From assembly GCF_902859645.1 (NCBI RefSeq), contig NZ_CADIJR010000038.1:1-61665 (forward strand): 61,665 nt of DNA, given 5' to 3'. The notes under the pieces were generated by a model, which saw nothing but the letters and a program-made list of their open reading frames with translations, ran no database searches and was not told where the DNA came from. The position numbers and the translations under genes are program-made. The DNA is from Achromobacter insuavis (GTDB lineage Bacteria; Pseudomonadota; Gammaproteobacteria; Burkholderiales; Burkholderiaceae_B). Positions 9,953-18,156 of this stretch are shown in pieces. Each line of letters begins with the position of its first letter. Within the stretch, counting starts at the first letter, position 1.

Positions 9953-10951
9953 TCATTTCACCGAGATGTGGCGGTCGCTGATGATCTTGCCCCAGCGCTG
10001 GTTTTCACGCGTGGTGTAGTCGCGCAGCTCGGCCGGACTGGTGCCCATCACGATCACGCCCTGGTGGATCAGCTTCTGCCGCAGGTCGGCGTCGCCGAGC
10101 GCCTTGACCAGGGCGCCGTGGAGCCGGTCGATCACCGGGGCGGGAGTGCGCGCCGGCACGAACAGGGCGAAGGCGGTGGCGATCTCGAAGTCCTTGACGC
10201 CGGATTCGGCCACGGTCGGCGCCTCGGGCAGCAATGGCGAGCGCTGATCGCTGGAGACGGCCAGGGGCAGCAGCCGGCCCGACTTCAGGAACGGCAGCGA
10301 GACGCCCAGGTCCAGGAAGGCCATGTCGACTTCGCCGCTCATCACCGCCGTGGCGGCCGGCCCGCCGCCCTGGTAGGGAATGTGGGTCATCTCGATGCCG
10401 GTCAGGGCCATCAGCTGTTCGGCCGCCAGGTGGCTGGTGGACCCCTGGCCGCCCGAGGCGAAGGTCAGCCGGCCCGGCTTTTCGCGCGCCAGCGCCAGCA
10501 GTTGCGCCAGGGTCTTGACCTTCAGCGCGGGGTTGACGGTCAGCACCAGCGGGCTGGCGCCCAGCAGCGACACCGGCGCCAGGTCGCGTTCATGCTGGTA
10601 CGGCAGCTGCTTGTACAGGTGCGGGCCGATCACGAAGGTGCTGTTGGTGGCGAGCAGGGTGGTGTAGCCGTCCGGCGCCGCGCGCACCGCCTGGGCGTGG
10701 CCGATCGAGCCGTTGGCGCCCGATTTGTTCTCGATCACGATGGGCTGGCCCAGCTCCTTGGCCAGGACGGTGCCCAGCTGGCGCGCCAGCAGATCCACCG
10801 CGCCGCCCGGCGGCCACGGCACGATCAGGTTGACGGGCCGTTGCGGGTAGGCGCCCGCGGCCGTGGCGGACTGGGCGCCGGCGTTGCCGCCCCATAGCAG
10901 GCAGAACGGAAGCAGCAAGGTTGCCAGGCGGATACTGCGCGGGAGGATCAT
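9953..10951 (-). CDS. Bug/TctC-family periplasmic solute-binding protein
   Basis: A 332-residue exported protein. A signal peptide (LATLLLPFCLLWGGNAGAQS) precedes the Bug fold, with PVNLIVPWPPGGAVDLLARQL, a VIENKSGANGSIG loop and HIPYQGGGPAATAVMSGEVDMAF. Bug proteins bind carboxylates, amides or similar anions and are expanded in Bordetella relatives. No TctAB transporter is adjacent. The start at 10951 is chosen because GGAG directly abuts the upstream ATG (10957) and is correctly spaced for 10951. It is probably co-transcribed with the flanking dehydrogenases. Confidence 0.9.
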   Translation of the reverse strand: MILPRSIRLATLLLPFCLLWGGNAGAQSATAAGAYPQRPVNLIVPWPPGGAVDLLARQLGTVLAKELGQPIVIENKSGANGSIGHAQAVRAAPDGYTTLLATNSTFVIGPHLYKQLPYQHERDLAPVSLLGASPLVLTVNPALKVKTLAQLLALAREKPGRLTFASGGQGSTSHLAAEQLMALTGIEMTHIPYQGGGPAATAVMSGEVDMAFLDLGVSLPFLKSGRLLPLAVSSDQRSPLLPEAPTVAESGVKDFEIATAFALFVPARTPAPVIDRLHGALVKALGDADLRQKLIHQGVIVMGTSPAELRDYTTRENQRWGKIISDRHISVK

Positions 10952-11058
10952 GGCCATCTCCAGGGATTGACGGCCACAGTGTAGGAAGGCGGCGCGGGGC
11001 CGGCCATCGACAAATGGTCAACGCGCCTTAACGGGACGTTGAGCGTGCGGCGACGACG

Positions 11059-11991
11059 CTATACCGGGGTGACCGGCCCCCGTCCGAAGAACACGCCCTC
11101 CAGATTCAGCATGAAGATCCCGAACTGGGCGTCGATCGCCTCCGGCGACCAGCCGCCCACGTGCGGGGTCAGCAGCAGGCGGTCCTGCGCGATCAGTGCC
11201 GGGGGCGGGGCGGGTTCGCTTTCATAGACATCCAGCGCCGCCCCGGCGATGCCGCCGGACGCCAGCGCGGCGGCCAGGGCCTGCGTATCCACGATGCTGC
11301 CCCGGCCGACATTGACCAGATAGCCGCCCGGGCCGAGCTCCCGCAGCACGGCCGCATTGACCATGTGCCGCGTCGCCGCGCCGCCGGGCATGGCGCAGAC
11401 CAGCACGTCGCACCAGTGCGCCAGCGCCAGCGCGTCATCGAAGTACTGATAGTCGAATTCCCGCCGCGCGCGGCGGTTGTGGTAGCCGACCGCCATCCTG
11501 AAAGCCTGGGCGCGGCCGGCGATGCGTTCGCCCACCGAGCCCAGGCCCAGGATGCCGAGGCGCTTGCCCGAGACGTTGGTGGGCAGGGCGATGGCCGTGC
11601 GCCAGACGCCTGCGCGGCACAGCCGGTCCAGGGTGCGGAAATCGCGCATCGCCGCGATTACCATGCCCATGGCGTGGTCCGCGACGCATTCGTCGTTGGC
11701 GCCGCGCCCGTTGGTCACCCAGATGCCGCGGGCCTGGGCCGCCGCCACATCGATGTTCTCGTAGCCGGCGCCCATGCTGGCGACCAGCCTGAGGCGGGGC
11801 AGCCGGTCCATTTCATCGGCGCGCAGCCCCAGCAGGCCGATGGTCAGCACCGCCTCGAATTCGGCGCCGCGGGTCTGCACGACGCGGGCCCGCTCTTCGG
11901 GCGTCAGCGCGAAGGTGGGTTGATGGCGCTGCCGCAGGGCCGCCTCTTGCGCGGGACCCAGCTCGCAGAGCACCAGAACGGAAATGCTCAT
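11059..11991 (-). CDS. D-2-hydroxyacid dehydrogenase (NAD-dependent)
   Basis: A 310-residue enzyme of the D-isomer-specific 2-hydroxyacid dehydrogenase family, interconverting 2-oxo and D-2-hydroxy acids. It has the nucleotide-binding motif LGILGLGSVGERIA, the catalytic Arg in NVGRGSIVD, the Glu in LDVYESEP and the His in LLTPHVGGWS. The start at 11991 (MSISVLVLCELG) is preferred over 12081. It is first in a minus-strand set with the Bug protein (108-bp gap) and the opine dehydrogenase, facing a LysR gene 129 bp away that is its likely activator. The substrate is unknown. Confidence 0.88.
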   Translation of the reverse strand: MSISVLVLCELGPAQEAALRQRHQPTFALTPEERARVVQTRGAEFEAVLTIGLLGLRADEMDRLPRLRLVASMGAGYENIDVAAAQARGIWVTNGRGANDECVADHAMGMVIAAMRDFRTLDRLCRAGVWRTAIALPTNVSGKRLGILGLGSVGERIAGRAQAFRMAVGYHNRRARREFDYQYFDDALALAHWCDVLVCAMPGGAATRHMVNAAVLRELGPGGYLVNVGRGSIVDTQALAAALASGGIAGAALDVYESEPAPPPALIAQDRLLLTPHVGGWSPEAIDAQFGIFMLNLEGVFFGRGPVTPV

Positions 11992-12120
11992 AGACGGATT
12001 GCTCTCTCTGAAACTGCCACGATCTGCTCCTTGCTGTGCGTGTCGGGGTGCGACTGTAGTGGCCCGCTCAATGAAGAACAATCGCTAAAATCAACCGGAA
12101 TTATTCAAAAAAACTGATCA

Positions 12121-13023
12121 ATGACTTCCGACATCAATTTCAATCTGCTCCGCGCCTTTCTCCTGATCGCGGAGACCAGGAGCTTTCGCGGCGCGTCGGA
12201 ACAGGCGCATCGCTCGCAGTCGGCGATCAGCGCGCAGATCAAATTGCTCGAGGCGCAGGTGGGCGCCGAGCTGTTCCACCGCACCACGCGCAGCGTCCAG
12301 CTGACGGCGGCCGGCAAGCAGCTGTTCGACGCCGCCCGGCGCGGCGTGCGCGAGGTCGAGGCGGGGGTGAGGGAGGTGCGGGAGACGCTGGCCCTGCAGG
12401 CCGGCCACGTGGCGGTCGCGGCCACGCCGATTGCCGCCGCCGCGTTGCTGCCGCCCGTGCTGGCCCGCTTCGAGACCCTGTATCCCGGCGTCCGGATGTC
12501 GGTGCGCGAGCGGCAGTCGGCGGACGTGCAGGCCCAGGTGCTGCAGGGCGAGGTGGATTTCGGCGTGGTGCCCGGTCCGATGGGCGCCGAATGCGAGTTC
12601 GAGCCGCTGGTGACCGAAGAGATCTGCGCGCTGATGGCGCCCCGTCTGTGCCCGGACGCGGCGGACCCGATGCCGTTGAAGGACGTCGCCCGCTTGCCCT
12701 TGCTGCTGCTCAGCGACGCCACGTCGCTGCGCATCCTGCTGGACCAGGCGGCGGCGCGGGCGCGCATCCGCCTGACGCCGAAGTACGAATGCATACAGGC
12801 CCATACCTTGATCGCGATGGCCGCGGCCGGGCTGGGCGTGGCCATTCTTCCGCGGCTGGCTTTGCCCGCCAGGCCCCCCAAGGGGCTGCGGATCTGCCGG
12901 TTGTCGCCATCGCTGACGCGCCAGATGGGGCTCCTGACCCTGCGGGGGCGCCGGCTGGCGCCCGCCGCCGACAAGCTGGCCGCCCTGGTTCGGGAGGCCG
13001 CGGCGAAGGTGGTCGCGCGCTAG
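12121..13023 (+). CDS. LysR-family transcriptional regulator
   Basis: A 300-residue protein with a standard LysR winged helix (LLRAFLLIAETRSFRGASEQAHRSQSAISAQIKLLEAQVG) and an effector domain ending near VREAAAKVVAR, the usual family length. It is divergent from the hydroxyacid dehydrogenase operon, the classic arrangement for an autoregulated LysR activator. The 129-bp AT-rich gap (11992-12120) should hold both promoters, but I could not fix a single T-N11-A site with confidence. Confidence 0.92.
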   Translation: MTSDINFNLLRAFLLIAETRSFRGASEQAHRSQSAISAQIKLLEAQVGAELFHRTTRSVQLTAAGKQLFDAARRGVREVEAGVREVRETLALQAGHVAVAATPIAAAALLPPVLARFETLYPGVRMSVRERQSADVQAQVLQGEVDFGVVPGPMGAECEFEPLVTEEICALMAPRLCPDAADPMPLKDVARLPLLLLSDATSLRILLDQAAARARIRLTPKYECIQAHTLIAMAAAGLGVAILPRLALPARPPKGLRICRLSPSLTRQMGLLTLRGRRLAPAADKLAALVREAAAKVVAR

Positions 13024-13169
13024 GGTTGCCGCCGGGTCGTCGCCGCGCCGCGATGCTCGTCTCGCAACCGATGATTGCTTCCCCAAGGCCGCCATCGTCG
13101 CATCGTGGGGCGGCGACAACGGATCGCCTTTAAACTGTGTCTCTTTGCCAGATGCCGGAATCGTTGCCC

Positions 13170-13820
13170 ATGAAAGTCCCCCGAGTCGATGACAAGCCGC
13201 CGCGCCCGCCGCGTACCAAACCCGCGGAGGTCCGGCTGGAGGAATTGATGGCCGCCGCCGAAAAGCTGTTCCTGGCCAACGGGGTCGAAGCCACCACCAT
13301 CAATGCGATCGTGGAAGAGGCCCAGGTCGCCAAGGGCACGTTCTACCACTACTTCTCCGCCAAGACCGACATGCTGGCGGCGTTGGCCCAGCGTTACACG
13401 CGCCAGTACCTGGAAGCGCTCGAACGCGCCGTCGATGCCTGTGCCGCGGATGACTGGGTGGGCAAACTGGGGGCGTGGGTGCATGCCAGCGTCCAGACCT
13501 ACGCCGACACCTACCGCACGCACGACATCGTCTACAGCAATCACCACCACCACGACCGCCAGAACCGCGACAAGAATGCCATCCTGGACCAGCTGCTCGG
13601 CATCCTGGAAGGGGGCAGGGCCGCCGGGGTGTGGGCGCTGCCCCGACCCCGGATCACGGCGCTGCTGATCTATTCGGGCGTGCATGGCGTGACGGACGAC
13701 GCCATCGCGGCACGCCTGGAGGATTGCTCGGAATTCGCCCGTGACGTTGCCGCGGACTGCCTGTGCATGCTGGGCGTGCCGCCGCCAGCCATGTCTATGC
13801 GCTCCCCGCCAGCGCGTTGA
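13170..13820 (+). CDS. TetR-family transcriptional regulator
   Basis: A 216-residue regulator. The helix-turn-helix is EELMAAAEKLFLANGVEATTINAIVEEAQVAKGTFYHYFSAKTDMLAAL; the ligand domain contains an unusual THDIVYSNHHHHDRQNRDKN stretch with four consecutive His that could bind a metal. The start at 13170 (MKVPRV) has GGAA ten bases upstream; ATG 13152 and GTG 13137 are in-frame alternatives. It is convergent with, and overlaps by 26 bp, the last gene of the TonB/ABC operon. It is a candidate repressor for the TetR-type palindrome at that operon's promoter. Confidence 0.85.
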   Translation: MKVPRVDDKPPRPPRTKPAEVRLEELMAAAEKLFLANGVEATTINAIVEEAQVAKGTFYHYFSAKTDMLAALAQRYTRQYLEALERAVDACAADDWVGKLGAWVHASVQTYADTYRTHDIVYSNHHHHDRQNRDKNAILDQLLGILEGGRAAGVWALPRPRITALLIYSGVHGVTDDAIAARLEDCSEFARDVAADCLCMLGVPPPAMSMRSPPAR

Positions 13821-15174
13821 CCAGCGGGGCGACGCAGGGCGCCTGCGCCAGATCGTTGATCCGCGCGGCGACAAGGGGGGCGGCGCGGCGCATGGCGGCG
13901 CTGGCGGACAGGCTGCAGCACAGCATGAATTTGCGTTCGAGCGCGGCCTGGTCGAGCGGGTTTTCCGGCCATCCCCGTCCATACGCGGCCGCCACCACGA
14001 CCGGCGCGGCATCGGCAGGCCGGATCTCCAGGCGGCAGGCATCGAAGCGCGCCAGCGAGGGATCTTCGATGATCTCCACCCGTTGCGCCAACGCCTGCAC
14101 GGCCGGTTCCCGGGCCGCCCTGGCGGTGAACTGCGCCGGGGTGGCGGCGCCGCGCAGCAGGGCATTGGCCACGATATAGCGGGCGCTGAACTGCGCATCG
14201 ATTTCGGCGGTTTCCGCCGGGGCATAGGGCGCGCCGCACACCATGCGCATGGTGGGCGACACATGCAGCCGCAAGGTGCTGCCAGCCAGCCGCGGTCGCG
14301 GCAGTTCATGGCGACGCGCCAGCAATGCGTCCGTCAGCGCCAGCAGGATGCTGCAATGCGGGTAGGGCTTGAAGCAAGTCGCCTCGCGCCCCAGGTAGCG
14401 GTGCCCCAGATCGGCCGTCAAGGCGCTCAAGTCCGGCTCACCCGGCGCGTAGAGTCGGAAAAAGCCATTTTCGCCGCCCAGGATGCGGCGGGGGCCGGTC
14501 AGGCCGGCCTGCGCCATTTGCGCGGCTTCGATCGCGTGGCGCGCCACCATGGCCTGGCCGATGCGGACCGCAAGGACCTTGTCCTGATAGTGCTGGAAGG
14601 TGCCGATGCCGGAATCGAACGCCAGCCCCACCGCCGACGTGAAGGATTCGCGCGGCAGGCGCAACAGCCTGGCCGCGATGACGGCGCCGGAGAACAGGCC
14701 CAGGACATTGGAATCGAAGCCGCGGTAGAAGAAACCGTGGGCCTGCGCGGCCAGATTGATACGCTGGCCGACATCCTGGCCGATGGCCAGCGCCGCGAGC
14801 AATTCGCGCCCGGAGGCGCCGCAGTGCTCCGCCATGGCCAGCGCGACCGGAATATCCGAGGAGCTTGGATGCCAGCCCGGAGAGATCACGTCGCAGAAAT
14901 CCAGCGCCCGCGCGCGCACGGCATTGACGAAGGCCGCCTGGCCCGCGGCCAGGCGGGTGTCGGTGCCCAGCACGGTGGCTTCCTCGGCGCCGCTCCAGCG
15001 CCGCGCCAGCGACAGGGCGGCGTCGACCCCGGAGGCGTCGTAACCCGCGGCCAGGCAGGCCAGGTGGTCGAGCAGGCGCAGACGCTGGAACGCCAGGGTG
15101 GCAGGCGGGATATGGTCGCTGTGGACCGCGTGGGCGGCGTCGAGCAAGGGTGAGATCGGATCCTGGGCGTACAT
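13795..15174 (-). CDS. MmgE/PrpD-family enzyme
   Basis: A 459-residue protein of the MmgE/PrpD family, which includes 2-methylcitrate dehydratase, cis-aconitate decarboxylase and iminodisuccinate epimerase. Visible family features are RALDFCDVISPGWHPSSSDIPVALAMAE, GQDVGQRINLAAQ, and FKPYPHCS before the smaller lid domain. It is the last gene of a six-gene operon headed by a TonB receptor, 14 bp after the C-type-lectin-like gene, with its own RBS (GGGAGA). No prp or citrate genes are nearby, so it is not the propionate-pathway enzyme by context. I infer that it acts on a polycarboxylate brought in by the transporter. Confidence 0.82.
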   Translation of the reverse strand: MYAQDPISPLLDAAHAVHSDHIPPATLAFQRLRLLDHLACLAAGYDASGVDAALSLARRWSGAEEATVLGTDTRLAAGQAAFVNAVRARALDFCDVISPGWHPSSSDIPVALAMAEHCGASGRELLAALAIGQDVGQRINLAAQAHGFFYRGFDSNVLGLFSGAVIAARLLRLPRESFTSAVGLAFDSGIGTFQHYQDKVLAVRIGQAMVARHAIEAAQMAQAGLTGPRRILGGENGFFRLYAPGEPDLSALTADLGHRYLGREATCFKPYPHCSILLALTDALLARRHELPRPRLAGSTLRLHVSPTMRMVCGAPYAPAETAEIDAQFSARYIVANALLRGAATPAQFTARAAREPAVQALAQRVEIIEDPSLARFDACRLEIRPADAAPVVVAAAYGRGWPENPLDQAALERKFMLCCSLSASAAMRRAAPLVAARINDLAQAPCVAPLVNALAGSA

Positions 15175-15188
15175 GGGGTTCTCCCGGT

Positions 15189-16271
15189 TCAAGGCATGAA
15201 GGCTGGGCGCGCGCCGACGGTGGCGCTGGCGTGGTCGTGGGCATGGCTCAGGCACAACGCATTCAGTCCGGCGTCCAGGCCCGAGTACCAGGCGCCGCCC
15301 GCCAGCATCATGCGTTCGCCGTAGTTGCGCAGATAGGCCTGCGCGCGCTCGGCGGCATGGCCAACGGGATAAAGCGCCAAGGTCTTGAGCAAGGCCGGCG
15401 CCTGGACGCCGGCCGCCGGGCGGATGGCGCCGAACGGCGCGTCCATGAGCCCGGCCGTGTTGGCGTTGCTGCCCGCCTGGCCGGCAAAGCAGTGGATGAC
15501 CGCGCAGAGCAGCGGCGCGCCCGCGTTACCCTCGGGCGCGTGGCGCGGGCAATCGAACTTGGCCGTCCCGGCGGCGCCCGGCGGCACCAGCGCCCCGTCC
15601 GCCAGCCGGATCGCCCGCCAGGCGCCGGCGCGCGCGGACAGGTCGGCCTGCACGGCGTCGTTGTCGGGGATGATCTGGATTTCACCGTCCAGCAGCCGCA
15701 GGCCGGCGGTCCATTCCCACAGGTTGCCGCACAGGTCGGCAATGCCGTGCGCCGTGCCGTCGTGCCGCCAGCGGTCGGGCCCGGAGCCGGTCAGGGTGGC
15801 GGGGTTGCCCTGGGCGCAGCCGGGCGCGCGGCCATCGACCCGCACGCCATGCTGCCCGGGCGCCACGGCGTCCCGGCCTTGGTCGGTATTGCCGCGCGGG
15901 AGGTGGCCGCGTTCGCGGCACCATTGCGCCAGCGCGGCCCGTTCGGCATTGGTGGCCAGGTGCCAGCCGGGGCCGCAGGCCCGCGCGGCCCGATGGGCTT
16001 GATCGAAATCCATGCCGCTGCCGGGCGCCTGGCCGGGCAGGCTGAGCAGTTCGCCGGCGCGTATCACGCCGCCATAGGTGCCGTAGAAGAACACCTGCTG
16101 CTGCCGTCCGGCCAGAACGAATGCGGGGTGTTCGCCGCCGGGAAAATCCTGCCGCAGGATCAGGTTCATGTAGCTGGCCTGTCCGCGGCGGGTATACAGC
16201 ACGGTGCGCCGTCCGCCCGAGGCGCGTTCCACGCGGGCGCGCAGCGCGTCCTGTTTCCAGTAGGTGATCAT
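15189..16271 (-). CDS. C-type-lectin / FGE-fold protein of the DGR-target type
   Basis: A 360-residue protein without signal peptide or membrane helix. It reads end to end like SUMF1-type variable proteins of phages and diversity-generating retroelements. Key segments are HPAFVLAGRQQQVFFYGTYG (48-67), LSLPGQAPG, GPGWHLATNAERAALAQWC (100-118), LPRGNTDQG, HGIADLCGNLWEWTAGLRL (175-193) and DGEIQIIPDNDA. The C-terminal segment GERMMLAGGAWYSGLDAGLN..VGARPAF (318-358) corresponds to the usual variable region. No reverse transcriptase or template repeat was seen in the window. The start overlaps the ABC ATPase stop by four bases (ATGA), so the protein is translationally coupled to a metal-uptake operon. 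A true sulfatase-modifying role is unlikely, as no sulfatase is present. Confidence 0.8.
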   Translation of the reverse strand: MITYWKQDALRARVERASGGRRTVLYTRRGQASYMNLILRQDFPGGEHPAFVLAGRQQQVFFYGTYGGVIRAGELLSLPGQAPGSGMDFDQAHRAARACGPGWHLATNAERAALAQWCRERGHLPRGNTDQGRDAVAPGQHGVRVDGRAPGCAQGNPATLTGSGPDRWRHDGTAHGIADLCGNLWEWTAGLRLLDGEIQIIPDNDAVQADLSARAGAWRAIRLADGALVPPGAAGTAKFDCPRHAPEGNAGAPLLCAVIHCFAGQAGSNANTAGLMDAPFGAIRPAAGVQAPALLKTLALYPVGHAAERAQAYLRNYGERMMLAGGAWYSGLDAGLNALCLSHAHDHASATVGARPAFMP

Positions 16272-17071
16272 GGCGATGGCTCCGGTGAATTCTGGCGTAG
16301 CGAACCGTCGACAATGACCTGCCAGTGCCCTTGGGAGCAGGGCTCGACCCGCGCGTCGACGCCATAGACCCGCGCGAGCAAGGCCGGGGTGATGACCTGT
16401 CGCGGCGCGCCCTGGGCGAACACGCCTGTCTGGTGCAGCACCACGGCATGGTCGGCAAAGCGCAGCGCGTGATTGAGGTCATGGATCGCCATGACGATGC
16501 ATAGCGACCGCTGGCGCGACAGCCCGCGCAGCAGGGCCAGCACCTCGTATTGGCGTTGCAGGTCGAGCGCGCTGGTGGGCTCGTCCAGCAGCAGGATGCG
16601 GGGCGATCGGATCAACGCCTGGGCGATCGACACCAGCTGGCGCTGCCCGCCGCTCAACGCCGCCAGTTCACGCCCGGCCAGGTCGCCGATCCGCAGGGCT
16701 TTCAGCAGATGCGTCACGGCGTCGAGTTCGGTCTCATCGACCGACCAGCCCGCCCCTTGCTTGGCCGCGAGCAGTACGGCCTCGAACACCCGCAGCGACG
16801 ATCCGCTGGAGATGTCCTGCGGCACGTGGGCGGGGCGATTGGGGTGCTGCGGCGGCCACGACACGACCGACCGGCCCGCCACCGCGACCGCCCCCGGACC
16901 GGACAACTCCCCCGCGATGCGGCGCAACAGCGTCGACTTGCCCGCCGCGTTCGACCCCAGCAAGGCGGTCACGCTGCCCGGCATCAACCCGGGCAGGTCG
17001 ATCCCGTGCAGCACGCGTCGGGCGCCGTATGACGCGCCCACGCCGCGCACGTCGAGCAGGGGCGCGCTCAT
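16268..17071 (-). CDS. ABC transporter ATPase, iron-chelate type (FecE/FhuC-like)
   Basis: A 267-residue nucleotide-binding subunit that powers uptake through the FecCD permease. Walker A is GSNAAGKST (39-47), the signature LSGGQRQL (139-146), Walker B ILLLDEP (159-165) and the switch His197 is in AIHDLNH. The family-typical C-terminal part (GVFAQGAPRQVITPALLARVYGVDARVE) marks it as a siderophore/haem/B12-type importer. Its start overlaps the permease stop by four bases, and its stop overlaps the next gene by four. Confidence 0.95.
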   Translation of the reverse strand: MSAPLLDVRGVGASYGARRVLHGIDLPGLMPGSVTALLGSNAAGKSTLLRRIAGELSGPGAVAVAGRSVVSWPPQHPNRPAHVPQDISSGSSLRVFEAVLLAAKQGAGWSVDETELDAVTHLLKALRIGDLAGRELAALSGGQRQLVSIAQALIRSPRILLLDEPTSALDLQRQYEVLALLRGLSRQRSLCIVMAIHDLNHALRFADHAVVLHQTGVFAQGAPRQVITPALLARVYGVDARVEPCSQGHWQVIVDGSLRQNSPEPSP

Positions 17072-18156
17072 GGCCGCCTCCGGCGCAGGATCAGGGTGAA
17101 GAACAGCGGCACTCCCACCAGCGAGGTGACAATGCCGATCGGCAAGGTCTGGCCGGGCAGCACCGACTTGCTGAGCACCGAGGCGGCGGACAGCAGCAGC
17201 GCGCCGCACAGCGCGGCGGCCGGCAGCAGGAAGCGCTGGTCTTCGCCCACCACCATCCGCGCGATATGCGGTCCCACCAGCCCGATGAACCCGATGGTGC
17301 CGACAAACGACACGCAGACCGAGGCCAGCAGGCTGCCCAGCAGGATGCTGCTCAGGCGCAGCCGGGCGACGGGAATGCCCAGGCTGGCCGCGCGCGCCTC
17401 GCCCAGCCGCAGCGCCGTCAGGGCCCATGCCTGGCGCGCAAAGACCAGCCAGACCCCGGCAAGCACGCCGCCCATGATGGCCAGCTTGAGCCAGTTCGCG
17501 CGCGACAGGCTGCCCATGGTCCAGAACACGACGGCCGATAACGCCTGGTCCGGCGCGACATACTGCAGGGCTTCGAGCAGGGCGGTAAACGAGAACACGA
17601 GTGTCGTGCCCAGCAGCACGATCATCTCGCTGCTGATGCCCGGTTTGCGGCTCAGGCGGTGGATGAACAGCGCGGCGCCCATGGAAACGAGAAAGGCATT
17701 GGCCGGGATGGCATACGCCACGGCCGCAGCGGGCAACAGCGTCACGCCCAGCACCAGGCCGATGGCGGCGCCGAAACTGGCGGCGGCGGACAGGCCCAGC
17801 GTAAAGGGGCTGGCCAGCGGATTGTTCAGCACGGTCTGCATCTGCACGCCGGCCACCGCCAGGCTGGCGCCGACCACCAGCGCGGACAGGGCGACCGGCA
17901 GGCGCAATTCCCAGAAAATGACCTGCACCGCCAAGGGCGCATCCGGCCGCCACAAGGCGGCCAGGATTTGCCCGGGCGGATAGACCGCCTGGCCGGTCGA
18001 GAGATCCAGGCCCAGGCAAGCCAGCGTCAACAGGGCGATGCCGAGCAGGATCAGGCGCCGGCGCCGGACCAGTCGCCGGTAGGCCCGCCGGCCTTGTTCG
18101 CGTTCGGCCGGCGAGGCGGGGTGCGGGGCGGACAGCGCAGAGCGTTCGTGTGTCAT
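17068..18156 (-). CDS. ABC transporter permease, FecCD family
   Basis: A 362-residue polytopic protein with about ten membrane segments. Family motifs include LRLPVALSALVVGASLAVAG, VLNNPLASPFTLGLSAAASFGA near the N-terminal third, and GTIGFIGLVGPHIARMVVGEDQR before the last helices (the loop that contacts the ATPase). It moves a chelated metal or corrinoid-like ligand from the periplasm to the cytoplasm. Start 18156 (MTHERSALSAPH) overlaps the binding-protein stop by four bases. Confidence 0.95.
   Translation of the reverse strand: MTHERSALSAPHPASPAEREQGRRAYRRLVRRRRLILLGIALLTLACLGLDLSTGQAVYPPGQILAALWRPDAPLAVQVIFWELRLPVALSALVVGASLAVAGVQMQTVLNNPLASPFTLGLSAAASFGAAIGLVLGVTLLPAAAVAYAIPANAFLVSMGAALFIHRLSRKPGISSEMIVLLGTTLVFSFTALLEALQYVAPDQALSAVVFWTMGSLSRANWLKLAIMGGVLAGVWLVFARQAWALTALRLGEARAASLGIPVARLRLSSILLGSLLASVCVSFVGTIGFIGLVGPHIARMVVGEDQRFLLPAAALCGALLLSAASVLSKSVLPGQTLPIGIVTSLVGVPLFFTLILRRRRP

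Noticed and set aside
15189-15330. Evidence for an active diversity-generating retroelement inside the window
   Set aside because: No protein here resembles a reverse transcriptase and no second copy of the C-terminal segment was noticed. Several codons at would-be variable positions end in G (TCG, CTG), which does not fit AAY-template mutagenesis. Only the target-like fold is claimed.
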